This document shows positions 13,001 through 22,938 of a DNA stretch of 64,000 nucleotides, piece after piece. A program made the position numbers and the translations under genes. The notes under the pieces are model-generated. The model saw only the letters and a program-made list of their open reading frames with translations, did no database searches and was not told the origin of the DNA. Source of the stretch: Mermis nigrescens (Eukaryota > Nematoda > Enoplea > Mermithida > Mermithidae); the NCBI GenBank assembly GCA_036768485.1, contig JAVLUZ010000412.1, forward strand, positions 744,001 through 808,000, written 5' to 3'. Positions within the stretch are counted from its first letter, which is position 1; each line of letters starts with the position of its first letter.

Positions 13001-16000
13001 CTTAGAGATAAGCTTGATTTAGAAGTTTATAGGTCGCTTGGGTCAACATACGGCTGCTCATGTTGACGCAAAGGAACAGAAATACAGGTACATAATTAGT
13101 AAATTCATTTAATTAGTTTATGGCATGAATTAGCTATTCCGTACTATCCTGACAACAAATCGTCTTATTCTTCAATTTATTTTGATCAAGAGAAAATGAA
13201 GTCAGTTGCTCTAGAGGAACCCTAATTTTTTGAACAGAAAATCCTACACCTAAATTTTTAGCAAGAAAGAAAACCATCAAAATCAGATACAAATTTCAGG
13301 AGAATCAGACTGAGATTTCTAGAACGATTGGAACAAACATTGTGAAACAGTTTGCACGAATAATTCCTTGATTATCTCTTGCAGATATTCTTGGGCGGTT
13401 CAAAATAGCCAAAGTGTAAAAAAGTTTCCCGCTATCAAAGTCACCCCACCTTGCCTGAAAAAGCTTGCAAGAATATTGAATTCATTCATTGCTCGATTAT
13501 TCGGTGCTTGATACAAGGACAAGATGAAAAAATAAGCTCGATGTTTTAGTAAGTAGGTGAAGGTACATATTAGTATAATAGATTGACGATTGACACCTAC
13601 ACTTAACCATGGGATACGCTATAAGATATACCTAAATACACAGTAGCGTTTGGTCACGGTTTTCCCAGGTTTTCACGTGTGCTGATTCTATGGGTGACAT
13701 TTATAGACTGCAAAGATAAGCGCTTAAGCAAGCAAAATGTACGTAAACATGATAAAACGCAAGCTTTGTTTTCATGAGCCGGGCCCTTTTGTTTTTAGAG
13801 CTTAACCTAGAACGATGGCTTTAACCTTTGATGCCCATGGCTTTACATTGGCTGATCTTTACCAAAGTCCTAGGCTTGGGCTTACTTATGTGCATTCACA
13901 TTGGTGCCAACGCATGAGCTAAGCCTGAGACAAATGGGGCGAAAATTGCGAAGCGAGCGTAGGCAATTTTTGCCATATTTATGCCTTAGGCTTGGCTCAT
14001 GTCTGGCACCAATCTGAATTCTCAAGCAATCCCAGAAACTTCCCTAATCGGCTATTTATGAGGCGTGGTAAACACAAATACTTCATTTACGTATAGCTTC
14101 TAAATTTACTGATAGAATGAGGCGGCGTAATCGAGTGGTGAACGATTTGCGCTGTAAGCGAGTTAGCGAGTTCTGAGGAACGAAACCCGGCAACTGCAAG
14201 TTATATTCTCTAATGAATATCGAAACCCTTTAGGTGCAGGGGCGGATTTAAGGGAGGGGGGCGGCCGCCCCCATTGGCCAAAAATATTTGGTGAGATAAA
14301 GAATGGATATGCAATTTGCAATGATTTTTGGCCGTCAGTGACCATAATTTCACAAATTTTTCCGGCGCTACGCGCCGAATGATATCTAATATTGACATTT
14401 ATTAACTTTCTTGGTGACCTAGAAGCCATTTTCTGTTCATTTAGGTTACAAAACAAATTCAACAGCAGAAACAGCTATTTTTGCATAGTTTTCTTCTATT
14501 TTCAATTGAAACTTTCGATGTTACGCATCAAATGCTATAAATACAGGAAATCAAGCAGTAAATCATGCTCCTAGATGTCTATCCTCCTTAATTTCATAAA
14601 TTTTTCGGCGCTTCGCGCCAGATTTTTGTTTAAGTCGAAGAAATTTAACGATTTTTTCGTACAAAATTGTCGAAAATTCAAAATTTTTGGAAAAAATATT
14701 GCGTCGAAACACGCTTTTTTTTGTATTCGGCAAAGATTTTTCGCGATGTGCAATGACTTTTGAGGACCGTCTTTGTACATGTACAAAGATTTTTTGGAAG
14801 ACAAAAACTGCAAAAAAGGTTCGAAATTCGCACAGATTCTCGGCGCTCCGCGCCGAAAATGAGCCATTGTGTCTTCTATATATCTTTATAATTTCAGAAA
14901 TTGCATTTTGAAAGGAAAAATGCCAAAATTTTTGGCGCTTCGCGCCGTTTTGAGACGATTATTACTGATTTTTGCCCTCACAAACCTAGAAATTGTTAAA
15001 ATACGTAACCAAAGGTCGAACATCTCTGTTTTTGCCACACTAAAATCGCTACTGTACCATATTATAGTACCCAAAACTTTGTGTGTACGAAATGTACAAA
15101 GACTTTTAGGGACCATCTTTGTACATGTACAAACGGACCTTGTACAAAAAATTCACTGCGTCGAAAGTGATGTTATGTAAAAGTATACAATGTAAAACAC
15201 CGAAAAAACGCTATTTCGCGCGTTGAGGGCAAATTTTTGGACCTGTTTTTGACTGGTTTTGGAAAAGTTGGGATACCGCCTTTTCCCCTTAGGGAAATCC
15301 TAGATCCGCCACTGTTTAGGTGCATAGACAGAAAAAGCAGAATGAAAAACAAAGTTAAGGTTAGGTGTAAACCTATTATACTAGGACCGTAGGTGAGTAG
15401 GTAGGTACATATGTAGGTACCAATTAGGGATGCAGCGGGTGCACATTTTTTGGAATAGCGGGTGCGGGTGCCAAAATTTTGCTTTAGCGGGTGCGTGTGT
15501 CGCACCTCAAAAATTGCGGGTACGGGTGGCGGGTCTAGCAGTAAGATATAGCATAAAATAAATAGGGGCTAAAAATGCATCATTTTTCCGTCCACTTAAT
15601 GCAGTTATTTACTGTGTGTAAAATTCATATTAATCTTCAAGCTGATTGTCTTTTTATTTGCAGACTAACTCTCAATTAGAGCTGCACACTTTGCAAATTT
15701 TACTACCCGGGTACCCGGCTATTTCATTACCCGGGTACCCGGGTAATTCGGGTACCCGGGTATACCCGGGTAGGACCTTAGATAAAAGAGAATGCAGTGA
15801 ACATTGTTTATTTTCGGTTGACAGCAGTGATCGTACAGGGTCAGATCTTCACCCCGGTCGGGGTCGGGGTCGGGGTTGGGGTTGAAGATTAACAATTAAC
15901 ATTGCATGATTACATACCAATTTAAAAAGGATAAAAACGATACTTCACTTGCTTATAGAGAATACTAATAAAGCTGGTTAAGTTCAAGATTTTATTTTCA

Positions 16001-19000
16001 TTCCAAGTTCAAACATGGTTTTAGCAATTTAGCATTACTTTCAATTTTAATCACTAATCGCTCTCGCTTTTTCGCATTCTTCCACAGTTTTTTCTTAACG
16101 GTATTCTATGGCGCACTGATTGTGAGGAACCAACGGCGCGAAGCGCCAAAAATTTTCGAAATTTTTACCGTTTTCATGTAGAATTTACGGCCTTTTTATT
16201 GACAAACAGTTCGTAAATCATAAGTGGCGCAAAGCACCAAGAAATTCAGTCATTTTTTACCGCCCTTAACATGTTGTATAGATATATGAATACTGAATAC
16301 TAATAGTCTGACAGAGCAGAACAGGAAAACTACGAATTATTAACTTAGTATGAAGATATTTTGACTGATCCAGGCTTTTAAACGCAATGCTGGAGCTTTA
16401 CAAAAAGAAAGACAATCATCGGCGGTGCTATGCGCAGGAAAATTTTGACGTTTTTACTCTTTCAACTCAATTTATACCGCTTTAATCATACAGAAAAGAT
16501 AAACTAATTGCGGCGCGAAGCGCCAGAAATTTTTAAAAATTCCCAATCCTTTTACCTTTTCTGTCCTCCTCACACATTCCCATAGGGGGGTGAGGGGGGC
16601 ATTACCCCCACCTCAGGGTCCGATACTTGAATCACTGTCAGACGATTTTGAGCTATCAAACGTTTTCTGCAATGATTTTTGGGTACAAAAGCAGCGCAGA
16701 TGTCAAAAATTTTCGCGCGACTAGTATATACGTTACTTTTTTATTTACCCATAAAATACCTAGAATGAAGTTAAAATAATCTGAAAAGTCGAAATTTTCG
16801 ATGAATTCTTATATTTTTTACTTACAAGAGTGACGAAAGTAGTCAAAATGGGACAAAAAGTAGTTAAAAATGCAGTTTTTCACATTAAAACATGCTATAT
16901 AAGATGTTTTAAGCGTTTTGCATATTTGACCTGCAAAAAAGGCTAGAAATCTAAATTTAGTGGTCTCAAATTTTGGGATTTCACCCCCTCTAAACTTTCG
17001 ACCTTGGGAAGCTATGGTCCTCCTAAATATCTCTTTGCACGTGTAAAACGAGATAGTACGGCTGGGGGTCTGGGGTGGCGCGCTCAAGCGCCCCCAACGG
17101 GGTCCGGGGCAGAACCCCGGAAAATTTTGTAAAAAAGCACTATAATTTATTAGTAACGTTAAAATTTTCGTAAATCGGCAAAATCTCGGTTCTGGATTAA
17201 GCCCAAAAAAACTTAAAATTGCGTTTTTCGACCTTTGCTAAGTGAGAGCAGCAACGGGTCGCAACCAATAAGTCATTGAAAGATGTATCAATGAGAATTT
17301 TGTTCTTACCGTTTTCAGGCCCATTTGTGGCCTTCTTATTAAATAGTTCAGAAAACAGAAAATGCGCAAAAACACAAGAAAATTTGGCCTTTCCTTTCAT
17401 TTAAAATAGAATTATGCGTCCTTGTAAACAAAGATAAACAAAGCAGAGATGGTACGCAAACATTTTCGCACTTTTACTATTATGTTCAACAAGCATGTGC
17501 AGTTTCATTCAATGAACTAATAGTGCATTAAATAACTAAAGTGATGCGAAGTTTTGGATTATTTTAGCTGATTCAAGCTTTTAAATTCATTGGATCTATA
17601 TAGCAATAAATAATAATGACTTGGCGCGAAGCGCCGGAAAATTTTGACGTTTTTGTCTTTTTGAACTCAATTTTCTGGACACACATTAGTCCAACAAAAA
17701 AATCAACAATATTTCTTGAAAATTTTGGGGGCTACGCCTATGGCTGACTGCATTTGGAACATCGATAGGCTTTGAATCAGGTCTAACTAAAACAGTTGCG
17801 CGCACGATGTGAATAAAAGTTGCAGTCTAAATTTATATAATGGTCACAGAAGTAAATGCATTAGAAAAAAGCGTCGTTAGCAGATAAATTCTTGTTTAAA
17901 TTTGTTTACAATAGAGAATAAGAAGAATTCGGCACAAATAAAATAATTTAACTAAAGACCTGAATGATGGAATTTGCCTAAACCGTATGTGCGATATACT
18001 GTGACAATAGGAAATATTAACAGACTCGCTTATTTAACAATATACGGTTGATTATATCATATCACATTTACATTGTGATTCAATCGCACTAGAAGCAATA
18101 CGTTTCTAGGTTTCTAATTCGATTCTTAGCACATATTGCATAACTGCAGTGCTAATTTTCCATTTTATGTTAGGGGATTCGGGTACCCGGGTATGCTCGG
18201 GTACCCGTCGGGTACCCGGGTAGTAAAACTATTTTCTACCCGGGTACCCGTTCGGGTACCCGCGTGCAGCTCTACTCTCAATAGATTAAATTTGCAGATT
18301 AAAAATAAGTAAATCGTCAATGATTGAAGCATTGACCAAAATGAGTAATATATTTGCACTTTGCAGAAATAAATGTTTAGCCACTTGTTGTTGTCATTCT
18401 CTTCTTAAAAAAGGGTCTACGACGTTTTGGCACCAGCAAGTTATAAATTATTCTAATTAAAACAATTTGAAGCTATTTTAAAGTAAATCATATATTCAGA
18501 AAGCAGGTTCTACAAGCTACAAAATAGCATATTGTACTTTTCGATTCGACGAGTATTCATTTGTGTACGACTGAAAAACCGTAGAAAATCCAGTGTATTT
18601 TTAGATGCGTTTAATTATCTCACTAAATTCAGATATATTCTAAAAGTTATTTGTACAATCACCTAGAGAATTGATTGGGCTTTCGGAATCTGTATTATAC
18701 TTTGATCATAAATGAAAGTAAATAATTGATAATATTACAAAGAGTGTGGCGCCAAAACGTCCCATTTCGTCTTAAAAAGCAGTGTACAATACATTGATGC
18801 AAAATATTTCTACACACGCTAGAGTGGTTAAACTGATGCACGTAAAGACTGGCAAGTAGACCCCTCTCTTTTAAATAGCATGATTCACATAATTGGAATT
18901 AACCATAAGAGAGCTTGAACACGTATCTGCAGTCCAGTGGGTACCTAAAAATATGACTCATTCGGGTGCGGGTACCAAAAAAGAAGCGGGTAATAGCGGG

Positions 19001-19372
19001 TGCGGGTGCGGGTATCCGCTGCATCCCTAGTACCAATTAAATGGCTTGGTTTGACTGCCTAAGCGTTTTGCAAAAAATGGAGAATTTTTCGCACTTGATC
19101 ATACTCTAGAAGTTTCCACATTCTAGAATTGGTAAACATGCAATAGGAATAGGTAACAATTATTGACTGTTTTGCTTCTAAGATGAAGTTTGTTCCTAGA
19201 AAAATGAAGAAAATGATCTGATTCTGGTTTTCATCATCAAATAAGTCATTTCTCAAGCTTCTCAGTCGAGCTCAAACCTACCTTTCGATAAAAATCTGTC
19301 TTTGTTCAGCACAGCTATGGCGTTAATGACTAACAAGGTTGCTTCAAGCAAAGCGTAAAAGCCAAACGCCAT
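3948..19372 (-). CDS. IER3IP1: IER3IP1 / Yos1-like ER-Golgi small membrane protein (complete, 3 exons)
   Basis: The family (Yos1 in yeast) is a small ER/early Golgi membrane protein needed for COPII vesicle traffic. Exons 19372-19282, 4166-4068 and 4003-3948 splice in consistent phases (1, 1) to give 81 residues, against 82 in human. The N terminus MAFGFYALLEATLLVINAIA is a hydrophobic segment, followed by VLNKDRFL, then GW. The C-terminal segment VPLIAINIVVIFVKLLVG is a second hydrophobic helix and ends in G, as in the family. KSKLINVISSVQTVMR matches the family's conserved basic stretch before the last helix. The loop after GW (TKEYSGFHDDSSS) lacks the GFGE-type sequence I recall from human. 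Intron 1 is 15.1 kb and packed with nested transposons. No AATAAA-like signal is seen between the stop and the MAEA start. Confidence 0.92.
4068..4166 (-). CDS. IER3IP1: IER3IP1 exon 2
   Basis: The exon is 99 bp with phase 1 at both ends. The acceptor is TGGTTTTTTGCAG|TT and the donor GCG|GTATGA. It encodes the loop from GWTKEYSG to SVQTVMR. It is GC-richer than its surroundings. Confidence 0.9.
4810..4885 (-). repeat. tRNA-derived sequence (SINE head or decayed tRNA)
   Basis: On the minus strand an A-box-like TGGCTGAGTGGATAA is followed about 45 bp later by a B-box-like GGTTCGATCCC. The T-stem has mismatches, so this is not a sound tRNA gene. Confidence 0.4.
4980..5190. repeat. Dispersed repeat; inverted partner at 13860-14045
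   Basis: About 200 bp containing TTGGTGTCAGACATGGGC and CTGGCACCAATGTGAATGCA recurs as its reverse complement at 13860-14045. The two lie on either side of the 7-kb hAT element at 5579. Confidence 0.55.
7135..8097. mobile_element. hAT-type MITE with GGCCCCGG subterminal motifs
   Basis: The ends TAGAGCTGTGCCGGGG and its complement are flanked by an exact 8-bp duplication, atcggaac (7127-7134, 8098-8105). Both termini carry GGCCGGGGCC-type motifs. It is nested in the GTGTAAA-rich element. No coding frame was recognised. Confidence 0.85.
8456..8703. repeat. Tandem duplication of about 122 bp
   Basis: Two near-identical units begin with ATCTTCGTTCTAGAGCTTTG (about 8456 and 8580). Each ends with a GTGATGTAAAGTGGTTT stretch. 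Related, more diverged units lie at about 8200 and 8850. Confidence 0.75.
9298..10116. repeat. Foldback: about 185-bp inverted arms around a 450-bp loop
   Basis: Bases 9298-9480 recur as the reverse complement at 9933-10116. Shared blocks include AAATGCTCCGATGGAACAAA and GAAGTATATTCTGCGG. A related foldback lies at 49080-50310. Confidence 0.8.
10817..12499. mobile_element. TTGTACATGTACAA-family hAT MITE, copy a (expanded by a nested repeat)
   Basis: The right end ...ACACTG and left end near TTTTTTTGTAC are flanked by atgttact / atgttacc (7 of 8 match). The family is about 449 bp. The extra 1 kb is the GGAAAATGG-rich block at 11072-12110. Confidence 0.65.
11072..12110. repeat. GGAAATGGAAAA-rich tandem/inverted block
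   Basis: Three diverged direct units contain TTTTCGGTCGTAAATGTCAA (near 11142, 11468, 11740). A fourth lies inverted at 11880-12090. The outer ends (GGGTAGAATCCGG and CCGGATTTTACC) are inverted, suggesting its own transposon ends. Small open frames here are chance products. Confidence 0.55.
12737..14228. other. IER3IP1 intron 1 stretch, mostly unassigned
   Basis: Apart from the inverted repeat copy at 13860-14045 and a weak tRNA-like patch near 14110-14165, nothing supportable was seen. Confidence 0.4.
14237..15314. mobile_element. CAGGGGCGGATTT-ended hAT MITE with a nested MITE
   Basis: The ends CAGGGGCGGATTTAAGG and (complement) CAGTGGCGGATCTAGG are flanked by an exact 8-bp duplication, tttaggtg (14229-14236, 15315-15322). 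Without the nested copy at 14710-15158 it is about 620 bp, like the copy at 49568-50185. It contains two GGCGC-TTC-GCGCC-type hairpins of its own. Confidence 0.88.
14710..15158. mobile_element. TTGTACATGTACAA-family hAT MITE, copy b
   Basis: This 449-bp element is flanked by an exact 8-bp duplication, cgtcgaaa (14702-14709, 15159-15166). Ends are CACGCTTTTTTTTGTA and ...ACAAAAAATTCACTG. Each subterminal region has a TTTGTACATGTACAAA palindrome. Two GGCGC...GCGCC hairpins lie inside. The empty site is visible in the sister copy near 50037. Confidence 0.88.
15425..19029. mobile_element. hAT-type element with GCGGGTGC subterminal motifs (outer shell)
   Basis: The ends TAGGGATGCAGCGG and complement are flanked by an exact 8-bp duplication, gtaccaat (15417-15424, 19030-19037). 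Arrays of GCGGGTGCGGGT sit just inside both ends. It encloses the element at 15677-18274. No transposase was recognised. The insertion lies in IER3IP1 intron 1. Confidence 0.88.
15677..18274. mobile_element. hAT-type element with CGGGTACCCG subterminal arrays (inner shell)
   Basis: The ends TAGAGCTGCAC and complement are flanked by an exact 8-bp duplication, ctctcaat (15669-15676, 18275-18282). Four or more GGGTACCC palindromes lie inside each end. The interior (about 16100-17750) holds hairpin-rich repeat sequence with GGCGCGAAGCGCC at about 16135, 16511 and 17622. Confidence 0.88.
19282..19372 (-). CDS. IER3IP1: IER3IP1 exon 1
   Basis: This exon encodes the start codon and the first transmembrane segment, 30 codons plus one base. 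The donor is AAAG|GTAGGT. The ATG is in the context CGTATGG. The sequence upstream of it is pyrimidine-rich, ending in CCCTAG at about 19382-19387, so a 5' UTR intron is possible. Confidence 0.9.
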
Positions 19373-19894
19373 ACGAGCAGCTTCTAGGGAAAAGGAAAAG
19401 TAGCTGAAATTTAACGGACTGCTTGAACTGGGCGACTAAAAAACATCAGCTACAGTAAAAGCACCAATAGCCAGCTGACTGCACCGATGATAAAGTAATA
19501 ATTATATGTAGACAAATGCCGCTAAAGTTTCGACATTCTGGGCACGTACGTATAGCCTGTTTCATTGAGCTTTGAGATTTTGAAAAGAATATAAAGTGCC
19601 TGCAAAAGTGCTTTAAACTAACAGTATATATTGTGATAGTCTACAGTATATCGACTTATGGTGAGACGCCTGTTATTGCCAAACCGCATTATTGCATTAA
19701 AAGTTTAAACTACTTTTGTGGCCTGATTTAGGCAGATTAAATTTGAAAGAAACACGCAGTTGAATAAACAATTCATCAGAGCAGCTCAGTGAGGGCGAGT
19801 GGCTGGAATTCTTCCATTTTTAATGCACTAATCCGCACACATAAATTTAATCTAGGCATTTAATCAGTGCTGCGACATACTACAGTAAGTGCGC

Positions 19895-19980
19895 TAAACC
19901 AAAAGCTACCGGTTGGAATTGAACCCGGGTCGCTCCGACTACAAGCAGAGCTTTTACCAATGAGCTTTGCGGGAGTTTGC
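19895..19980 (-). repeat. tRNA-derived sequence
   Basis: On the minus strand AGCTCATTGGTAAAAGCTC is an A-box-like D-arm. It is followed by GGGTTCAATTCC, a B-box. T-stem pairing is broken, so this is a pseudogene or SINE head rather than a working tRNA. Confidence 0.45.
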
Positions 19981-20135
19981 GACGTCTCTTAACATCTTAA
20001 TCTATTGTTTAAAGTGTCAACTTAGAATAAGCTGAATGCGCGATTTTTATCTATAAGTTAATTGATCTGCTGGAAGACGAGAATACATTGTGCCGCAAAA
20101 ATGTTATTTCTTTACTACGTAGCTTTAGTGAGATC

Positions 20136-20754
20136 TGTAATGTAGGTGCCTAAGTACGTACGTTTGGGGGTTCGAATGAATGGGTCAGTCTAGTTTGTTG
20201 GTATGATTTGGTGGCCAATTTTGTATTTGTCAAACGCTTTACACAATGCCAATAAGCACAAATACGTACGGACGACTAAACTCAGTTAAACTCAGCGACA
20301 ACTTCAACTCTTGCGAATGCTCACGGGATAACACACACCGCACCTATGACGGCAATTGTATTTATACGAACGAGTACTTACGTCATATTCTAATTAGGAG
20401 TAGCTCAACACATAATTACATCGCGAACGGTTTTTAACTCGTGCTCATAAGAGCCGACGTGCACGTAGGTGAGTAAAATAGCAGCAGCAAGAATGGAAAC
20501 AAATTAAATTTTCAATTTATAGATTAGCTACACACTTATATACATTTACGTGCAACTGAGATAAAGAACGATCAGAAAGGATTGGCGGGCACGTTTACAC
20601 TGACCAATTGACGTTCAAAAATAGAAACGAAGAAAATTACCAATTTTAACTAGAGTAACGCTTAGCTAATAACCATGCTTTTTACACGTAGCAAGTCGCG
20701 GAAAAAGTATGTAAAAATAGAGGAGTTGACGTGTATTTAGGTACATTTGTCACA
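20136..20754 (-). repeat. TRIM 3' LTR
   Basis: This is the left copy of the terminal direct repeat. It is the 3' LTR in minus-strand orientation, preceded by the polypurine tract at 20755-20764. It differs from the other LTR by a few substitutions and short indels. Confidence 0.88.
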
Positions 20755-20878
20755 CCTCTTCTCTACGCGAAAAATGAATAACATTCATTTTTATAAAACA
20801 TAGAATAATGGAAACAACAAATGTACAGCGAAGACGCATAAAACACGAATAAGCGCAAAACAGGATAAAAATTTGTTT

Positions 20879-20928
20879 CTCGCTTCGGTTGCGAGAGGTC
20901 CTGGGTTCGATTCCCAGTTGACCCCCCA
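20879..20928 (+). other. Primer-binding site as 50 nt of tRNA-Pro-like sequence
   Basis: Read on the plus strand this is the 3' part of a tRNA: anticodon stem CTCGC, loop TTCGGTT, stem GCGAG, variable AGGTC, T-arm CTGGG-TTCGATT-CCCAG, acceptor TTGACCC, discriminator C, then CCA. The anticodon arm matches tRNA-Pro(CGG) apart from one loop base. The 5' half of the tRNA is absent. Confidence 0.8.
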
Positions 20929-21552
20929 TGTAATGTAGGTGCCTAAGTACGTACGTTTGGGGGTTCGAATGAGATGGGTCAGTCTAGTTTGTTGGTATGA
21001 TTTGGTGGCCAATTTTGTATTTGTCAAACGCTTTACACAATGCCAATAAGCACAAATATGTACGGACGACTAAACTCAGTTAAGCTCAGCTAGAACTTCA
21101 ACTCTTGCGAATGCTCACGGGATAACACACACCGCGCCTATGACGGCAATTGTATTTATACGAACGAGTACTTACGTCATATTCTAATTAGGAGTAGCTC
21201 AACACATAATTACATCGCGAACGGTTTTTAACTCGTGCTCATAAGAGCCCGACGTGCACGTAGGTGAGTAAAATAGCAGCAGCAAGAATGGAAACAAATT
21301 AAATTTTCAATTTATAGATTAGCTACACACTTATATACATTTACGTGCAACTGAGATAAAGAACGATCAGAAAGGATTGGCGGGCACGTTTACACTGACC
21401 AATTCGACGTTCAAAAATAGAAACGAAGAAAATTACCAATTTTAACTAGAGTAACGCTTAGCTAATAACCATGCTTTTTACACGTAGCAAAAGTCGCGGA
21501 AAAAGTATGTAAAAATAGAGGAGTTGACGTGTATTTAGGTACATTTGTCACA
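20929..21552 (-). repeat. TRIM 5' LTR
   Basis: This is the right copy of the terminal direct repeat. It is the 5' LTR in minus-strand orientation, abutting the primer-binding site with no gap. Confidence 0.88.
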
Positions 21553-21932
21553 GATCTAGCGACCTACAGTGAATAAGACAGAAGGGGTTACTGTAACCTC
21601 CAAAAGCATTTACTTAAAAAACTCTCAGATAAATGGAACGGACTATAGCTAATCGTCAAAATATGTTAATTCATTTCAGTCGAAAACCACTTTTGCAGAA
21701 AAGTTTTGTTATTCATGCTTGGTCTTCATTTTGCCGCGTTTCTCCGCTCTAAAAATTAATGATTTTCCGTTCTGGGGTCTAAAACCTCAAAATCCAACGC
21801 GCACATCTGATCGCTACACGACACACGTGTGTATGTGTATATACACCGAAGAGCAAGAGAGAAATGGGATGTCGAGGTATAAAGGCATCTGGCTCACAAG
21901 GACTTCATGTAGCAGATTAAAAAAATAGACTT

Positions 21933-22101
21933 TATAGTCTGTTTCACACAACTTCGGTCATAAAGTTTAAAACTATCCCCGACGATAAGCTGGCAGATTG
22001 CGGTTAAAGCATTGATCTGATATATATTTACCGTAACCCTCGGCTAACTGTCGATGAAAATTCTTAGAAGTTATGCACGAAGTTATGTAAAACAGACTAT
22101 A
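21933..22101. mobile_element. Short TIR element (mariner-like or similar MITE)
   Basis: The ends TATAGTCTGTTT and complement AACAGACTATA lie 169 bp apart. The inverted match continues as ACTTCGG versus GAAGT. The terminal TA could be the duplication. Confidence 0.6.
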
Positions 22102-22920
22102 GGTACATATGTGTCTATCATCTCAAGCTCACAGATTCAGATTTTATTATGCACTGCGAGCGAACAAAGTCATATGAGTACCAGTAATTGTAACACACTA
22201 ATACACATATAGGTAGTACGTATACGTAAAATAGCACCGAATTTAAACAATGCACGTTAACAAGTCGCATAAATATTGTATGTAGTTAAGCGCGCACCAG
22301 TTAAACTCATATGCTATAATTTTTTTACATAACGCCAGAAAAATGTTATTCTCATGCCGAAAAATTGTCAAAAGAAAACTTAAGATTTAATGGGAAGATA
22401 GGAGGCATTTCGAAGGGAGGTTAGCAGCCATTCTGACGCTCTATACTTCAAACCCCAGAACAGTTAACGAGAGTGTATTTCTAGAATAAAACTGCAAGGA
22501 ACTGAGAATAAGTTTTGAGTGAATTTCTATCATTCTTAATCCTCTTAGCAATTTTCAATCTTGGATTTACAGTCTTTTTAAGTCTTTTTAAGCACTTCGC
22601 GCCCTCGATACGTCAGCATGTTTATTTTCATTTCTTACAGCACAGACATATGAATTTTTCCAACGAAATCCTAAAAAATGTCAAAATATTTGTTTACATC
22701 TTCGATACATAGCATCCTGAGAGCATCAACTTTTAAATATCTATCATTAAGACATAATCGAAAAAACAGCAAAGGCAAAAATATCATCAGTCTTAGATTT
22801 ATACGCAATCACCAAAAATTGACGATTTTTACGAAAAATCGCGTCCGCTTTTAGAATTAGCATAGTAGATCAATAAATCATTAGCGCGCAGCAAAAATCT
22901 TATGCGCTAAAATAAAAAGC
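22102..22920. other. Spacer between IER3IP1 and Myo9, unassigned
   Basis: AT-rich sequence with no supported gene, RNA or bounded repeat. Confidence 0.35.
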
Positions 22921-22938
22921 GGTGGTCCCACGCGTGTG

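Larger units (their letters stand above)
20136..21552 (-). mobile_element. Miniature LTR retrotransposon (TRIM-like)
   Basis: Two nearly identical direct repeats (20136-20754, 619 bp; 20929-21552, 624 bp) begin TG and end CA and flank only 174 bp. The outer flanks share gatc (20132-20135, 21553-21556). On the minus strand the upstream LTR ends ...CATTACA and is followed at once by TGGGGGGTCAACTGGG, a primer site. The downstream LTR is preceded by the purine run AGAGAAGAGG. No coding sequence remains. Near identity of the LTRs points to a recent insertion. Confidence 0.9.

Noticed and set aside
14110..14165. Possible tRNA-Tyr-like patch
   Set aside because: An A-box-like word and a CTGTAAG loop occur, but there is no sound B-box or acceptor pairing.
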